56,109 nt of DNA from assembly GCA_018647265.1 (NCBI GenBank), contig JABGTK010000144.1, positions 1 through 56,109 on the forward strand. Reading direction: 5' to 3'. The DNA comes from Candidatus Neomarinimicrobiota bacterium. GTDB lineage: Bacteria; Fidelibacterota; Marinisomatia; Marinisomatales; TCS55. Of this stretch, positions 40,122 to 49,978 are shown piece after piece. Under the pieces are notes generated by a model. It saw only the letters and a program-made list of their open reading frames with translations. It had not been told where the DNA came from and did no database searches. Position numbers and translations under genes: made by a program. The first letter of the stretch is position 1. Each line of letters opens with the position of its first letter.

Positions 40122-41540
40122 ATGGTTGAATCAAAACACGCAGAAATAGTGGTAATTGGCGCAGGACCAGGAGGATATGCTGCGGCCTTTAGAGCTGCCG
40201 ACCTTGGGAAAAAGGTTATATTAATTGATAAAGACCCCACCTTGGGTGGCGTCTGTTTAAACCGAGGGTGTATCCCTTCCAAAGTATTGCTTCATATTTC
40301 TAAGGTCATGGATGAAGCCTCCCATTTATCCAAAATGGGCGTAACCTACAGTGAACCGGAAATTAATCTGGACGCCATAAGGGCCCATAAGGACAAGATA
40401 GTATCCCAACTAAATAGTGGTATCGAAAAAATGGCGACAGCAAGGAAAGTGGAGTGGGTACGAGGAAAAGCCCTTTTTAATTCTAATTCGGAATTGAATG
40501 TAATCAACGATGATGGAGAAATAAAAATTTCGTTTGATAAGTGTATCGTTGCCGCCGGTTCCGTTTCAGCAACGATCCCTGGAGTTCCAGCGGATCACCC
40601 CAGTGTTCTTACCTCTCGGACAGCGCTGGAACTGGTAGATATACCTGAAAGACTTTTAGTAATAGGTGGTGGCGTTATTGGGCTTGAGTTAGGACAGGTT
40701 TATGCTGCGCTTGGAGCCAAAGTTTCCGTGGTTGAATTTTTGCCGAATTTGATTCCTGGGGCGGACCAAGACATCGTAAAGCCTCTTCAAAGAAAACTCA
40801 AAAAACAGTTTGAATCAATCCGTCTTTCTTCCAAAGTAACATCCGTTTTACCAAATGAAGACGAATCCTTAACTGTGACTATTGAAAACGAAAAAGGCAC
40901 AAGCACAGAAATTTACAACAAGGTTTTGGTCTCTGTTGGGAGAAAACCGAACACTAATTTACTTAACATAGAATCCACTGGCGTTGAGGTTGACGAGCGG
41001 GGTTTTATAAATGTGGATGTTTACCAAAGGACAACAATTAAAAATATTTTTGCCATTGGCGATATAGTCGGAAACCCAATGTTGGCACACAAAGCGACCC
41101 ACGAAGGAAAGGTTGCCGCAGAGGTAGCTTCCGGCCTTCCGGCTGCGTTCGATGTCCGCGCTATTCCGTCTGTTGTTTTTACCGACCCAGAAGTCGCATG
41201 GGCCGGACTTACGGAAATAGAAGCCAAAGAAAAAGGTATTAATTATAAAAAAGGCGAATTTCCATGGGCGGCCAGCGGAAAGGCCATCGCGATGGGTGCG
41301 AACCAAGGAAAAACAAAAATTTTGTTTGACCCGGAAACCAGTCAAGTTCTTGGTGTTGGTATTGTTGGGCCGGGTGCTGGTGATATGATTTCAGAAGGAA
41401 TGTTAGCAATCGAAATGGGTGCAGACGCAGAAGATATTGGCCTCACCATTCATCCTCACCCCACGCTTGGAGAAACCTTCGGATTGGCCGCCGAAGTTTT
41501 TGAAGGCACAATTACAGACTTATATGTCCCCAAAAAATAA
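40122..41540 (+). CDS. lpdA: Dihydrolipoamide dehydrogenase (E3)
   Basis: A 472-residue FAD/NAD disulfide reductase: FAD motif IGAGPGGYAAA, redox pair Cys45/Cys50 in GGVCLNRGCIPSK, NAD site VIGGGVIGLELG and C-terminal HPHPTLGE with the catalytic His-Glu. It reoxidises the lipoyl group. It is 3 bases after aceF. Its end overlaps the first M16 gene by 17 bases. Confidence 0.97.
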   Translation: MVESKHAEIVVIGAGPGGYAAAFRAADLGKKVILIDKDPTLGGVCLNRGCIPSKVLLHISKVMDEASHLSKMGVTYSEPEINLDAIRAHKDKIVSQLNSGIEKMATARKVEWVRGKALFNSNSELNVINDDGEIKISFDKCIVAAGSVSATIPGVPADHPSVLTSRTALELVDIPERLLVIGGGVIGLELGQVYAALGAKVSVVEFLPNLIPGADQDIVKPLQRKLKKQFESIRLSSKVTSVLPNEDESLTVTIENEKGTSTEIYNKVLVSVGRKPNTNLLNIESTGVEVDERGFINVDVYQRTTIKNIFAIGDIVGNPMLAHKATHEGKVAAEVASGLPAAFDVRAIPSVVFTDPEVAWAGLTEIEAKEKGINYKKGEFPWAASGKAIAMGANQGKTKILFDPETSQVLGVGIVGPGAGDMISEGMLAIEMGADAEDIGLTIHPHPTLGETFGLAAEVFEGTITDLYVPKK

Positions 41541-42837
41541 TTCACAATTTAACGGATTCGAGTTTATAAAAGCATCTGGCGGAATAGAAGAATATACTTT
41601 AAAGAAAAACAATCTTACTGTTTTAGTGTTAGAGGACCATTCTGCGCCAGTAGCAACATTCATGGTTACGTACCACGTTGGATCTAGAAACGAAGCGATT
41701 GGATATACTGGTTCCACCCACCTTCTTGAACATTTAATGTTCAAGGGATCTAGAAATTATAATAAAGAAAAGGGTACAGCAATTTGGACGGAACTCCAAA
41801 ATATTGGGGCCCAGATTAACGCCACAACATGGAACGACAGAACCAATTATTTTGAAGTTGTTCCAAGCGAACACCTAGAGAGGGCGATTGCAATAGAAGC
41901 GGATCGTATGCGTTTTGCTTTTTTAAAAGATGAAGATCGTCAGCCTGAAATGACTGTAGTTAGGAATGAATTTGAACGGGGAGAAAACAGTCCATTTGAT
42001 GTTTTAGACAAAAACATTTGGGCGGCCGCTTATCAGGCTCACCCCTACCACCATTCAACAATTGGATGGCGTTCAGATATAGAAAATATATCTACAGAAC
42101 GGTTACAGGAATTTTACCATACCTACTATTGGCCCAACAACGCTACGGCGACATTGATTGGAGATTTTAACAAAAAAGAAGCGCTTGCTCTAATAAAAAA
42201 ATATTTTGGTGAACATGGCGCAAGTGAAAACAGCATCCCCGGTATGTATACGGAAGAACCGGAGCAGGAAGGTCCACGAAGAACGGTAGTTTCGCGCGTA
42301 GGACAAACAGGTGTTGTCGGCGTGGGACACAAATCGCCAGAGGGTCTCCATATTGACACTTACGCCTTTCAACTGTTGGGAAAAATTCTCTCTGAAGGAA
42401 AAACGAGCCGCTTTTATAAAAGTATTATAGATAAAGGCTTAGCAACATCCTTGTTTATGTATGATTTCCCATTTAAAGATAACGGTATGTTTATAACATA
42501 TGCATTTCTCACGCCGGACACAGATCACCAAAAAGTGGAAGACATTATTCTGCTTGAATATAAAAAAATTACTGAAAAAGGAATTTCAGAAGAAGAGCTC
42601 AACCGCGCAAAAGCACAAACTCGGGCTAGCGTTGCGTTCAGCAGGGATGGCTCATACTCTGTTGCCAGCGCACTAAATGAGGCAATTGCGATTGGTGACT
42701 GGATGTTTTATACAACATATTTGGATTGTATAAAAAAAGTGACAACGAAAGATTTAATGTGTGTCGCAAAGAAATATTTAGTGGAAGACAAAAGAACCAC
42801 CGGGTGGTTTGTCCCCAAAAAGCAGGAGAAACTTTAA
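41524..42837 (+). CDS. M16 family zinc peptidase, catalytic type
   Basis: About 437 residues from ATG 41524 (MSPKNNSQFNGFEF). An upstream start at 41419 lies entirely within lpdA and is rejected. The inverted zinc motif HLLEH (His66, Glu69, His70) is intact, followed by the C-terminal M16 domain. Such peptidases degrade peptides, often as a pair with a non-catalytic partner, which here is the next gene. The cellular location is unclear because no signal peptide is visible. It overlaps lpdA by 17 bases, which suggests co-translation. Confidence 0.9.
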   Translation: MSPKNNSQFNGFEFIKASGGIEEYTLKKNNLTVLVLEDHSAPVATFMVTYHVGSRNEAIGYTGSTHLLEHLMFKGSRNYNKEKGTAIWTELQNIGAQINATTWNDRTNYFEVVPSEHLERAIAIEADRMRFAFLKDEDRQPEMTVVRNEFERGENSPFDVLDKNIWAAAYQAHPYHHSTIGWRSDIENISTERLQEFYHTYYWPNNATATLIGDFNKKEALALIKKYFGEHGASENSIPGMYTEEPEQEGPRRTVVSRVGQTGVVGVGHKSPEGLHIDTYAFQLLGKILSEGKTSRFYKSIIDKGLATSLFMYDFPFKDNGMFITYAFLTPDTDHQKVEDIILLEYKKITEKGISEEELNRAKAQTRASVAFSRDGSYSVASALNEAIAIGDWMFYTTYLDCIKKVTTKDLMCVAKKYLVEDKRTTGWFVPKKQEKL

Positions 42838-42838
42838 T

Positions 42839-44113
42839 TTGGGGTTCTTTAAAAAACAGGTTAAAACAAATACAGAACTGGATGGTCTGAGAACCTTTGT
42901 TATGCCTACTGGCGTAAAGGAGGTAATTACTTTTGCCGGCAGTTTTTTAGGTGGGTCAATATTCAGCCCAGGGAAAAACAGGAAAATAGCACCCCTGACA
43001 GCAGCTATGATTGACAAGGGGACTCTTGAAAAAGACAAATATGCGATTAGTGATATTTTAGAATCCGTTGGTGCGGAATTAACCTTTTCAAGCACGAGAC
43101 ACCACGCCCAATTTTCGGGCCATTGTTTAAAAGATGACCTTGACATAGTAATTCAACTATTGGTGGAACAATTACGCACGCCAGTATTTTCTGAAGAAGA
43201 ATTGACAACCCTTAAAACAAGAATGATTGGGAACCTCGAACGTTCCAAAGAAGATACAAAACAACAAGCCATGATTAGGTTATTAAGAATCATGTATCCG
43301 AAAAACCACCCAAATTATCAACTAACAACGAACGAAACTATTGAGCAGGTTTCGTCAGCGAACATTAAAGAAGTAGAAAAATTCCATCAAAATTATTATG
43401 GTTTAGGTAGTTTGAATTTTGCTGCCGTTGGAGATGTGAAACCTGTTCAGATTAATGATTTATTGGGTAAGTATTTAAATGGGTGGAAAACAAAAAACAC
43501 CACACATGTTTTACCCGGCATGAAGGCCGACGCCCCAAAAGAAAGTAATACAGAAATTCACATTCCCGAAAAAACAAGTATGGATATTTATTTAGGCCAG
43601 GCTATTGGTATTGATCGAGACCATAAAGATTATTATCCATTAATGATGGCAGTTTATATTTTGGGTGGGAATTTTTCAGCACGGTTAATGCAAACAGTAA
43701 GAGACCAACAGGGTTTGACTTATGGTATTGGCTCGTCTTTAGCCGGGGTAAGCTTTGGGGGTGACGGCTATTGGAGTACGTGGGGAACTTTTGCGCCAGA
43801 CTTATTAGATGCGGGAAGAAAAGCGACCATAGAGCAAATATTAAATTGGTACAAAAATGGTGTTACACAAGATGAACTGGAAGCGAAAAAGACAACAATT
43901 GCTGGAGCGTACCAAGTAGGGATGGATTCAACAGGTGGGCTTATGGCACAAATTTTGTCTAACGCCGAGAAGAATAGAAGCGTTGAGTATTTAGATCAAT
44001 ATCCGGACCTAATAAGCCGGATTACCTTGGACCAAACTAACAAGGCGATCAGAACATATGTTGATCCAGATAAATTGACTGTCGTTGCAGCAGGGACATT
44101 TAAAGATAGCTAG
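42839..44113 (+). CDS. M16 peptidase-like protein, probable non-catalytic partner
   Basis: About 425 residues. I choose TTG 42839, 8 bases after AGGAGAA (42824-42830) and just behind the previous stop; the upstream TTG 42809 overlaps that gene. The M16 fold is seen in the C-terminal half (ARLMQTVRDQQGLTYGIGSSL, the R/Y substrate-binding region), but the HxxEH zinc motif is absent at the expected N-terminal site. This matches the catalytic-plus-inactive pairs known in M16B. It likely assembles with the upstream protein. Confidence 0.85.
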   Translation: MGFFKKQVKTNTELDGLRTFVMPTGVKEVITFAGSFLGGSIFSPGKNRKIAPLTAAMIDKGTLEKDKYAISDILESVGAELTFSSTRHHAQFSGHCLKDDLDIVIQLLVEQLRTPVFSEEELTTLKTRMIGNLERSKEDTKQQAMIRLLRIMYPKNHPNYQLTTNETIEQVSSANIKEVEKFHQNYYGLGSLNFAAVGDVKPVQINDLLGKYLNGWKTKNTTHVLPGMKADAPKESNTEIHIPEKTSMDIYLGQAIGIDRDHKDYYPLMMAVYILGGNFSARLMQTVRDQQGLTYGIGSSLAGVSFGGDGYWSTWGTFAPDLLDAGRKATIEQILNWYKNGVTQDELEAKKTTIAGAYQVGMDSTGGLMAQILSNAEKNRSVEYLDQYPDLISRITLDQTNKAIRTYVDPDKLTVVAAGTFKDS

Positions 44114-44577
44114 TGGATGTAATTCTTATCGCCGCCGTTACACAAGACGGTTATATTGCTCGCCATTCACACGAAAGAGTTACGTGGTCTAAAGACCTAC
44201 ACCTGTTTAAAGAACAAACATCAGGTTGGCCTGTAATCATGGGCTCCAACACCTTTAACTGTCTTCAAAAAGAATTAGAGGGTCGGGATATTATAGTTGT
44301 CCATCGTAACGATGACCCAGACCAAATATTGGCGAAACTGAATTCAAAAAAGTGCTTTATTGCCGGCGGCGGAAAAACAAACACGCGCTTTGCACCATAC
44401 TTAACCCACCTTTATCTTACACCACACCCAATAATATTTGGTAATGGGATTCGACTTTTTTCTGATAAAGTGAACGAAATGAATTTATTCCTAGAAGGAA
44501 CAGTTGCAATTAAAGGCGAAAAAGAACTCTATCAATTTATATACAGGATAAACTGTGACATTCGTCACAGCACCTGA
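44113..44577 (+). CDS. RibD C-terminal/dihydrofolate reductase-like protein
   Basis: A 154-residue protein of the DHFR/RibD_C superfamily: ILIAAVTQDGYIA, then KDLHLFKEQTSGWPVIMGSN resembling the DHFR substrate region (Asp in KDL), and a RibD_C-like FIAGGGKTN with PIIFGNGIRLF. NADPH-dependent reduction is likely; dihydrofolate or a flavin precursor cannot be told apart. The GTG start overlaps the last base of the M16 gene. Last gene of the operon, followed by a strong terminator. Confidence 0.82.
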   Translation: MDVILIAAVTQDGYIARHSHERVTWSKDLHLFKEQTSGWPVIMGSNTFNCLQKELEGRDIIVVHRNDDPDQILAKLNSKKCFIAGGGKTNTRFAPYLTHLYLTPHPIIFGNGIRLFSDKVNEMNLFLEGTVAIKGEKELYQFIYRINCDIRHST

Positions 44578-44603
44578 CGACCGAAGTGTGTAGATTTGAT
44601 GTT

Positions 44604-44647
44604 AATAAAAAAAGCCTGTTAATCTGATAAACAGGCTTTTTTATTTT
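44604..44647. terminator. Bidirectional intrinsic terminator
   Basis: An AAAAAAGCCTGTT arm, loop AATCTGAT and AACAGGCTTTTTT arm form a stem with an A run before and a T run after. It sits between convergent genes and can stop transcription from both sides. Confidence 0.9.
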
Positions 44648-44663
44648 TAAAAGTAATAACTAT

Positions 44664-45887
44664 TTATGCTTTCGCGCGTTTTTCTTTTACAATTGCAGCT
44701 TTAATCTTTCCGCGTAAAACCCGGTTATCTAAGGAATTAATTTCATCCATATTTCCGCCCAGGCCGGCTTCTATCAATCGCGAAATTAATTCTTCTTCCG
44801 ATTCATCTGTTGAAGAAGAGGGCGTACTTTCTGGTGCTATAGGATCGTCGGGTGATGCGGACAATTCTGGCATAGCCGGGCGCTCAACAGACCCACGTTT
44901 AATTTTAACGACCATCGCTTTAGCTTTACCGCGGGTTGGTTTGTCTATGACGGCGTTGATAGGATCACTATCACCATCTAACGCTTTATTAACAACAAAA
45001 GCGACTAACTCGTCAGGGTTCGAAAAAGTAGGAAGTCCATTGTCACCAGCGGTTTGAGCTGGAGTTACAGGGGTTGCGTCATTACCTTCGGTAGGTTGTT
45101 CAGACAATGCTTCAATCAAATGATTCGGCATTACATTGCCCTTGCGTTTGGATTGAACTAGCATCGCCTTCGCCATTCCGCGGGTTGGTTTGTCTGGAAT
45201 GGCGTTTACCAAATCCATGTTGCCATCCAGACCCGCTTGAACAGCCCGAGCAATAATTGCCTCGCGACTATATTGAGGACCAGAACCCTGCGCGGTGGCG
45301 GTATCCTCTATTTCTTCAATAACTTCTTCTGGGATAAAATAACCCAAGTTGTCAAGGATTTTTGATTTATTACCCGAGAACCCCCATATTGTCATCCAGG
45401 AAAATAGACCACGGCTCGTACGATGACAGGTGACCGATGTACCGCCCGGGGTAGGGTCAAGATTAAAAACCACCGTCTCTTTGTGTATGGGATTGAAACG
45501 CAATTCCATGGTCAGTTGTTTATTGTCCTCGATTGCCACAATTCTACCTTTAAAGGCAGGTGACAAACTAAAGGGGCGGAGACGGATGAAAGCGCCAGGA
45601 ATAAAATTAAACTTATCAAATGAATAGCGATGGACAAACCGATCTGTTTCAACAACGGGCAAAAGCCGTAAAATCCCCGGGAACCAAAAGTTATAGTTTG
45701 AAAAACGCGTTAGTGAATTCCAGACCAATTCAGGACGAGCGGAAAACTCATGTTTCACAATCGTTTCAGCGGCGAAAGGTTGTAAATAAGTAGAAATGTT
45801 GCTGGTGGTTACCTGCTCTCGACTTAAGTCAAGAATAAACAGAGTTATCACAACAACAACGGCGGAAATAGCTAAGGTTAAAATCAT
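44664..45887 (-). CDS. SRPBCC-domain membrane protein with three 40-residue C-terminal repeats
   Basis: 407 residues. An N-terminal membrane segment (about residues 3-20) is followed by an SRPBCC/START-like domain (about 43-165, VKHEFSARPELVWNSLTRFSNYNFWFP). Then come three copies of an unfamiliar repeat at about 208-249, 292-331 and 364-404. The shared pattern is a helix, an A-L/GL-x-G-x-x-D-x-I/V-N turn, DKPTRGKAKAM and a basic end. Linkers between them are Pro/Ser/Thr-rich. The repeats are predicted helical, possibly protein- or nucleic acid-binding (basic). I know no named family. It is downstream of the two-component regulator on the same strand, 130 bases apart. Confidence 0.75.
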   Translation of the reverse strand: MILTLAISAVVVVITLFILDLSREQVTTSNISTYLQPFAAETIVKHEFSARPELVWNSLTRFSNYNFWFPGILRLLPVVETDRFVHRYSFDKFNFIPGAFIRLRPFSLSPAFKGRIVAIEDNKQLTMELRFNPIHKETVVFNLDPTPGGTSVTCHRTSRGLFSWMTIWGFSGNKSKILDNLGYFIPEEVIEEIEDTATAQGSGPQYSREAIIARAVQAGLDGNMDLVNAIPDKPTRGMAKAMLVQSKRKGNVMPNHLIEALSEQPTEGNDATPVTPAQTAGDNGLPTFSNPDELVAFVVNKALDGDSDPINAVIDKPTRGKAKAMVVKIKRGSVERPAMPELSASPDDPIAPESTPSSSTDESEEELISRLIEAGLGGNMDEINSLDNRVLRGKIKAAIVKEKRAKA

Positions 45888-46017
45888 TCTAATTCATCCA
45901 AATTTGAGGTAGGATTTTACATCTATTATGAGAAACAATTGAAGAATTAGATGGAGCCACAGATGCATCATCTACATAAATATTACCCAAACCAAGAATA
46001 AGAGAGCGTTATTAGTA

Positions 46018-46668
46018 TTAAATAATTTTTTTTTCGATCGCATAACGAGTTAAACTCGCCACATCATGAATGTCGAGTTTCCGCATAATATTTTGACGGT
46101 GTTTTTCAACAGTTTTAACTGAAATAAACAATAGAGCAGATATTTTTTTGTTTGGCTTACCCCCAGACAAAAGTTTTAAAATTTCTCGCTCTCGATTGGT
46201 GATTTCTTTATCGCTTCTCTTTTTATGTTTGCGGTAATTGGGTATGTTTGCAGCATTTAATACAGCCCCAGAGATTTCGGGGCTAAAATAAACCCGCCCC
46301 GCTTGCACCTGTTTTATAGCTTCTATTAATGAGCGGGAAACTGATTGTTTAATTAGATATCCGGAAGCACCGGCATTAATGGCGGTAACCACATATTCCT
46401 CTTCAGCATACATGGAAAGAAATATGATTTTAGTCTCTGTGCCCTTTTTTCTAAGGGCAGCGGCCGCATCAATTCCAGAAACACCTGGCATTGAAATGTC
46501 CATAAGCGCAATGTCGGGATGAAGTTTTTGAACATCACGAACGGCATCAACGCCATTATCTGTTTCACCAATAACGGAAATCGATTTGTCTGATTCCAGC
46601 AGAACTTTTAATCCAGCGCGTACAATGTTGTGGTCGTCAGCTAAAAAAACTGTAATTTTATTTGGCAT
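46018..46668 (-). CDS. NarL/FixJ-type response regulator
   Basis: A 216-residue protein with a receiver domain (DDH early, phospho-acceptor Asp57 in LMDISMPG, Lys in GYLIKQ) and a LuxR-type helix-turn-helix at the C-terminus (TNREREILKLLSGG, KTVEKHRQNIMRKL). It lies 33 bases after the histidine kinase gene, so they form a two-component system. Output genes are unknown; the dyads upstream of the kinase are candidate operators. Confidence 0.95.
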   Translation of the reverse strand: MPNKITVFLADDHNIVRAGLKVLLESDKSISVIGETDNGVDAVRDVQKLHPDIALMDISMPGVSGIDAAAALRKKGTETKIIFLSMYAEEEYVVTAINAGASGYLIKQSVSRSLIEAIKQVQAGRVYFSPEISGAVLNAANIPNYRKHKKRSDKEITNREREILKLLSGGKPNKKISALLFISVKTVEKHRQNIMRKLDIHDVASLTRYAIEKKII

Positions 46669-46701
46669 AATTATTTGAGATGTTAATTGGCAAGAAAGGA
46701 A

Positions 46702-49700
46702 TTAGGCTAATGTATTTGGAATTTCAATGTTTAGTTCAGCGCCCCCGCTTATCGAAGAAGAAATAGAAAAAACTCCACCGGCAAGCTGTACTCGTTCATC
46801 TATACCCTGTAGGCCAAATCGGCTAGACATATTATTTATTATGTCCCCAGGGAAACCAATGCCGTTATCTGAAACAATCATATGTATTACACCATCAAGA
46901 CGATTAAGCTTAACAGAAACAATATCGGCCTTTGAATGCTTAGAAGCATTTGTAAGTGATTCTTGGAATATTCTGTAAACAAGGGTTCGGGATATATCAG
47001 AAATTTCTTTAAAATTATCCGGTGGATCAAAGTTAACAGAAATTTTTGTCCGCTTTTCAAACGATCTAATATATGAAGCAATGGCCGGGAAAAGACCCAT
47101 ATCATCAAGAATGGCAGGATGAAGATCGCGGGAAAAACGATGGATCTCTTTTGCAGTGTTTTGAACCATTTGTTGGCATTCAACCATGAGAGGCCCGACG
47201 TCTTCCTTGTTTTCTGAACGCTGTCGAACCAATTGAAGGTTTAGGTCGATTGCGGTAAGCGTTTGGCCCACCTCATCGTGAAGTTCGCGGCTGATTCGAC
47301 TTCGCTCGTTCTCTTGGGCGTTAAGAATACGCACAGAAGTTTTCTTTAAAATGTGGCGTTGTTCATTAAGCTGTTCCACAAGCCGCTCCAAGTGGCTCTC
47401 GTAAGATTGCTGTTCATCAATATTATGACCAATACATAAAATAGAATTTATTTCACCGCCCTTTTTTCCCCTTTGCGGATTAAGAGTAAACTCAAACCAA
47501 CTGGTAAACTTTGGAAAGATTACATTTGTTTTAATTCTATTCATCTGTCCAGTTTGGTTTAAAGCGGCGATTGTTTCGCTTAAGTCCAAAGAGTCCACCG
47601 CATTAACAACGTCAGATATTTTTTCCCCGATGAAATCTTCTAGCTCTTTTTCGTAATGAATTAATACTTGAATGTTGACAAAAGTTATAATGCCGTCAGT
47701 GTTGATAGAAAAGATCAGGTCTTCTGTCCCCTCCACAAGTGTTCGGTATTGTTCTTCGCTTTTATACAGATTTTTTTCAGCAACACGCCTTTCAGTAATA
47801 TCTCGGATTCCCGAAATAACTTCGTTTTCACGATAAGGTAAAATAACAGCTTCAAAGGTCCTAAAACCTTCCGGCAATTCAAGTTTGTATTCAATTGTCA
47901 CGCGCACTTGTTCATCGATAACCTTATAAATAGCATTCATCACCAGATCACCAACATCGGAGGGAAGTCGGTCAGAAATCTTATCGCCGATGATAGTTTT
48001 CTCTGATTTATAAATAAGGTTTTTCTGTCCCTGAAAACTTAGATACCTTCCATCCTTATCTAACCTGAAGTATAAATCGGGCAGCGCCTTGAAAATCGCC
48101 TCTAACTCTTCATTTGAAGATAGGAGAGTTTTTTGAGTCTCTCGTAGTTGATTCTCGGTGTTGATCCTATCGGTCATGTCAAAAGCGTTTACAATATAAA
48201 TTTCTTCACCCGTTTTTGATTTGACTCTACTTCCAGACAAGGATAGCTGTCGCATTTTACCGGCCTTACTAAAGATGGGAACAATCAATCGGAAAATTCC
48301 GGTATTAAAAGCTTTTTCCCGCGCATCCAAAAGCATTTCAAGCCCATCGTTATCATAGAGATCACTGGTGGTAAGCGCCTTATACTCTTCAAACGTATAT
48401 CCAAATAAGTCCAAATATGCTTGGTTACATCGGACAAGATTAATCCCCTTATTAAAGATGGCAATTCCCTCTTTTGAGTTTTCAAACACGGATTCAAGAT
48501 ACTCTTTGGCTTCTCGAAGCTCCTTTGTTTGGAGGTTAATTTCTTCTTCTAATTGATCGCCCCAACCACGAGTTTTAACATATCCTTGAATGAATTCGGT
48601 TATTAAAACAACAGAAAGGGTAATGGTAGAAAAAACCATGGTATACCGGGAAGACAATTCATCTAAATGAGATTGAATAATAAAAAAGACATCGCGCGTT
48701 ACAAAAGCGCCATGGATTAGAAAGGCGAAAAGGACAATCCCCGTTCCTGAAGTAACAAAATTTGTAAGTTTTGGCGCTGGTTGACTTTGGAAATACTGGA
48801 TGGATCGAAACAAAACATAACCAAGGTATAATGGAATTAGCCGTTGCCAAATAAAGTTTAGATCAGAAACAAAAGAAAGAGGAACAACGAAGGTCAAAAG
48901 CGCAAAAGAAATAAAAACAGGCGAGAATATTTTTGTGAACAGGGAGAGCCTTTTTTGATAAACATCTAAAAAAAGGGGAAATAACATAGAACTGATAAAG
49001 ACAGCAATATATTCAGCTCGAATTAATAAAAAGGCCGATGGACGAAAAGGCAATAAATGATCAATGCGGGTGAGAAAAAACAAGGCATATGAAAAGCACC
49101 AAGCAGTTAAAACGAACAATATTTTATTGTTTTTTTCAATGGTGGCAAAAACTAACCAAAAAACCCCCAACAATAACAACACACCCAACATAGAGACCAT
49201 GAGAAAATCATTATTGGGTAGAATATCGCGGTCTGTTGGCGCAAAGAAAACAGGCCCGCTATAATAAAATCCCGTCCAACGATGATGGGGGCTTCCAGCG
49301 ACTCTAAAAGTCAATAAGTTATCATGATGTTTTAGCAATATATCGGGGATTGGAATGCTTTTGTTTTTCCCTCGAAAAGGGAGAAGACTTTTTTCGCCAT
49401 CTGTTTTCCAGTGGCTATCAATTAATTGTCCATTTAAATATATCTGCCAATAATAACTGATACTTTTAACGTGCAATGTGTATGGAGTATTGGATTCTAT
49501 GTTTTTAAAATCGAAGAGAACTGACAACGTAAAGGATTTATCAGGAGACTTTTTAAAAGAAAAAAGATGACGTTTTTCTTTTTCGGGGTACTCAAGTTGA
49601 TGGAAAGAAGGGAATCCTTCGTGTTTACTTTCATCTAGGGCTAGCCAACCACGTTCTATCTTTGGTTGTGTGTTCACCCAGGTAGAATCAAAACCAGACC

Positions 49701-49815
49701 TGAAATATTTTGAATAATGGGTAATATCCAAGCGTTGTCCTTCTAATGTGGAAACGGCGCTCGCAAGAAAGATAAAAAGAATAATGGCGGTGTTTTTTCT
49801 ATATGAACTAAGCAT
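46702..49815 (-). CDS. 7TM-DISM/multi-PAS histidine kinase (HisKA_3 type)
   Basis: A 1037-residue kinase. It has a signal peptide, an extracytoplasmic beta-rich sensor region (about residues 30-200, resembling 7TMR-DISM extracellular domains), seven predicted membrane helices (about 205-415), three PAS domains (about 435-555, 570-680 and 685-805), a HisKA_3 dimerisation helix with the phospho-acceptor His846 (ISRELHDEVGQTL) and a HATPase domain (SDNGIGFPGDI). It would phosphorylate the adjacent NarL-type regulator. The extracellular part suggests a carbohydrate or small ligand, but that is inference. It starts a minus-strand operon, divergent from the penicillin acylase. Confidence 0.93.
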   Translation of the reverse strand: MLSSYRKNTAIILFIFLASAVSTLEGQRLDITHYSKYFRSGFDSTWVNTQPKIERGWLALDESKHEGFPSFHQLEYPEKEKRHLFSFKKSPDKSFTLSVLFDFKNIESNTPYTLHVKSISYYWQIYLNGQLIDSHWKTDGEKSLLPFRGKNKSIPIPDILLKHHDNLLTFRVAGSPHHRWTGFYYSGPVFFAPTDRDILPNNDFLMVSMLGVLLLLGVFWLVFATIEKNNKILFVLTAWCFSYALFFLTRIDHLLPFRPSAFLLIRAEYIAVFISSMLFPLFLDVYQKRLSLFTKIFSPVFISFALLTFVVPLSFVSDLNFIWQRLIPLYLGYVLFRSIQYFQSQPAPKLTNFVTSGTGIVLFAFLIHGAFVTRDVFFIIQSHLDELSSRYTMVFSTITLSVVLITEFIQGYVKTRGWGDQLEEEINLQTKELREAKEYLESVFENSKEGIAIFNKGINLVRCNQAYLDLFGYTFEEYKALTTSDLYDNDGLEMLLDAREKAFNTGIFRLIVPIFSKAGKMRQLSLSGSRVKSKTGEEIYIVNAFDMTDRINTENQLRETQKTLLSSNEELEAIFKALPDLYFRLDKDGRYLSFQGQKNLIYKSEKTIIGDKISDRLPSDVGDLVMNAIYKVIDEQVRVTIEYKLELPEGFRTFEAVILPYRENEVISGIRDITERRVAEKNLYKSEEQYRTLVEGTEDLIFSINTDGIITFVNIQVLIHYEKELEDFIGEKISDVVNAVDSLDLSETIAALNQTGQMNRIKTNVIFPKFTSWFEFTLNPQRGKKGGEINSILCIGHNIDEQQSYESHLERLVEQLNEQRHILKKTSVRILNAQENERSRISRELHDEVGQTLTAIDLNLQLVRQRSENKEDVGPLMVECQQMVQNTAKEIHRFSRDLHPAILDDMGLFPAIASYIRSFEKRTKISVNFDPPDNFKEISDISRTLVYRIFQESLTNASKHSKADIVSVKLNRLDGVIHMIVSDNGIGFPGDIINNMSSRFGLQGIDERVQLAGGVFSISSSISGGAELNIEIPNTLA

Positions 49816-49880
49816 ATCACATCAAAATTAGGTCAAAATTAAGGGTAAATCATTGTTTTAGTGATCGGGATTATTCGAAA

Positions 49881-49927
49881 AAATACGGTCTATACCCCAT
49901 ATGAAAAATACGGTCTACACCGTATTT
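49881..49927. promoter_or_regulatory. Paired operator-like dyads between kinase and acylase genes
   Basis: At 49906-49927 lies a perfect 9-base inverted repeat AAATACGGT-CTAC-ACCGTATTT. At 49881-49902 is a second copy with an identical left arm (AAATACGGT-CTAT-ACC) and a degenerate right arm, 25 bases away. The arrangement suits a dimeric regulator, possibly the NarL-type one next door. Confidence 0.55.
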
Positions 49928-49978
49928 ACAAATCTTAAAAATAGTCTTAATATTGTATGGGTTTTTTCGAACCCCTCC

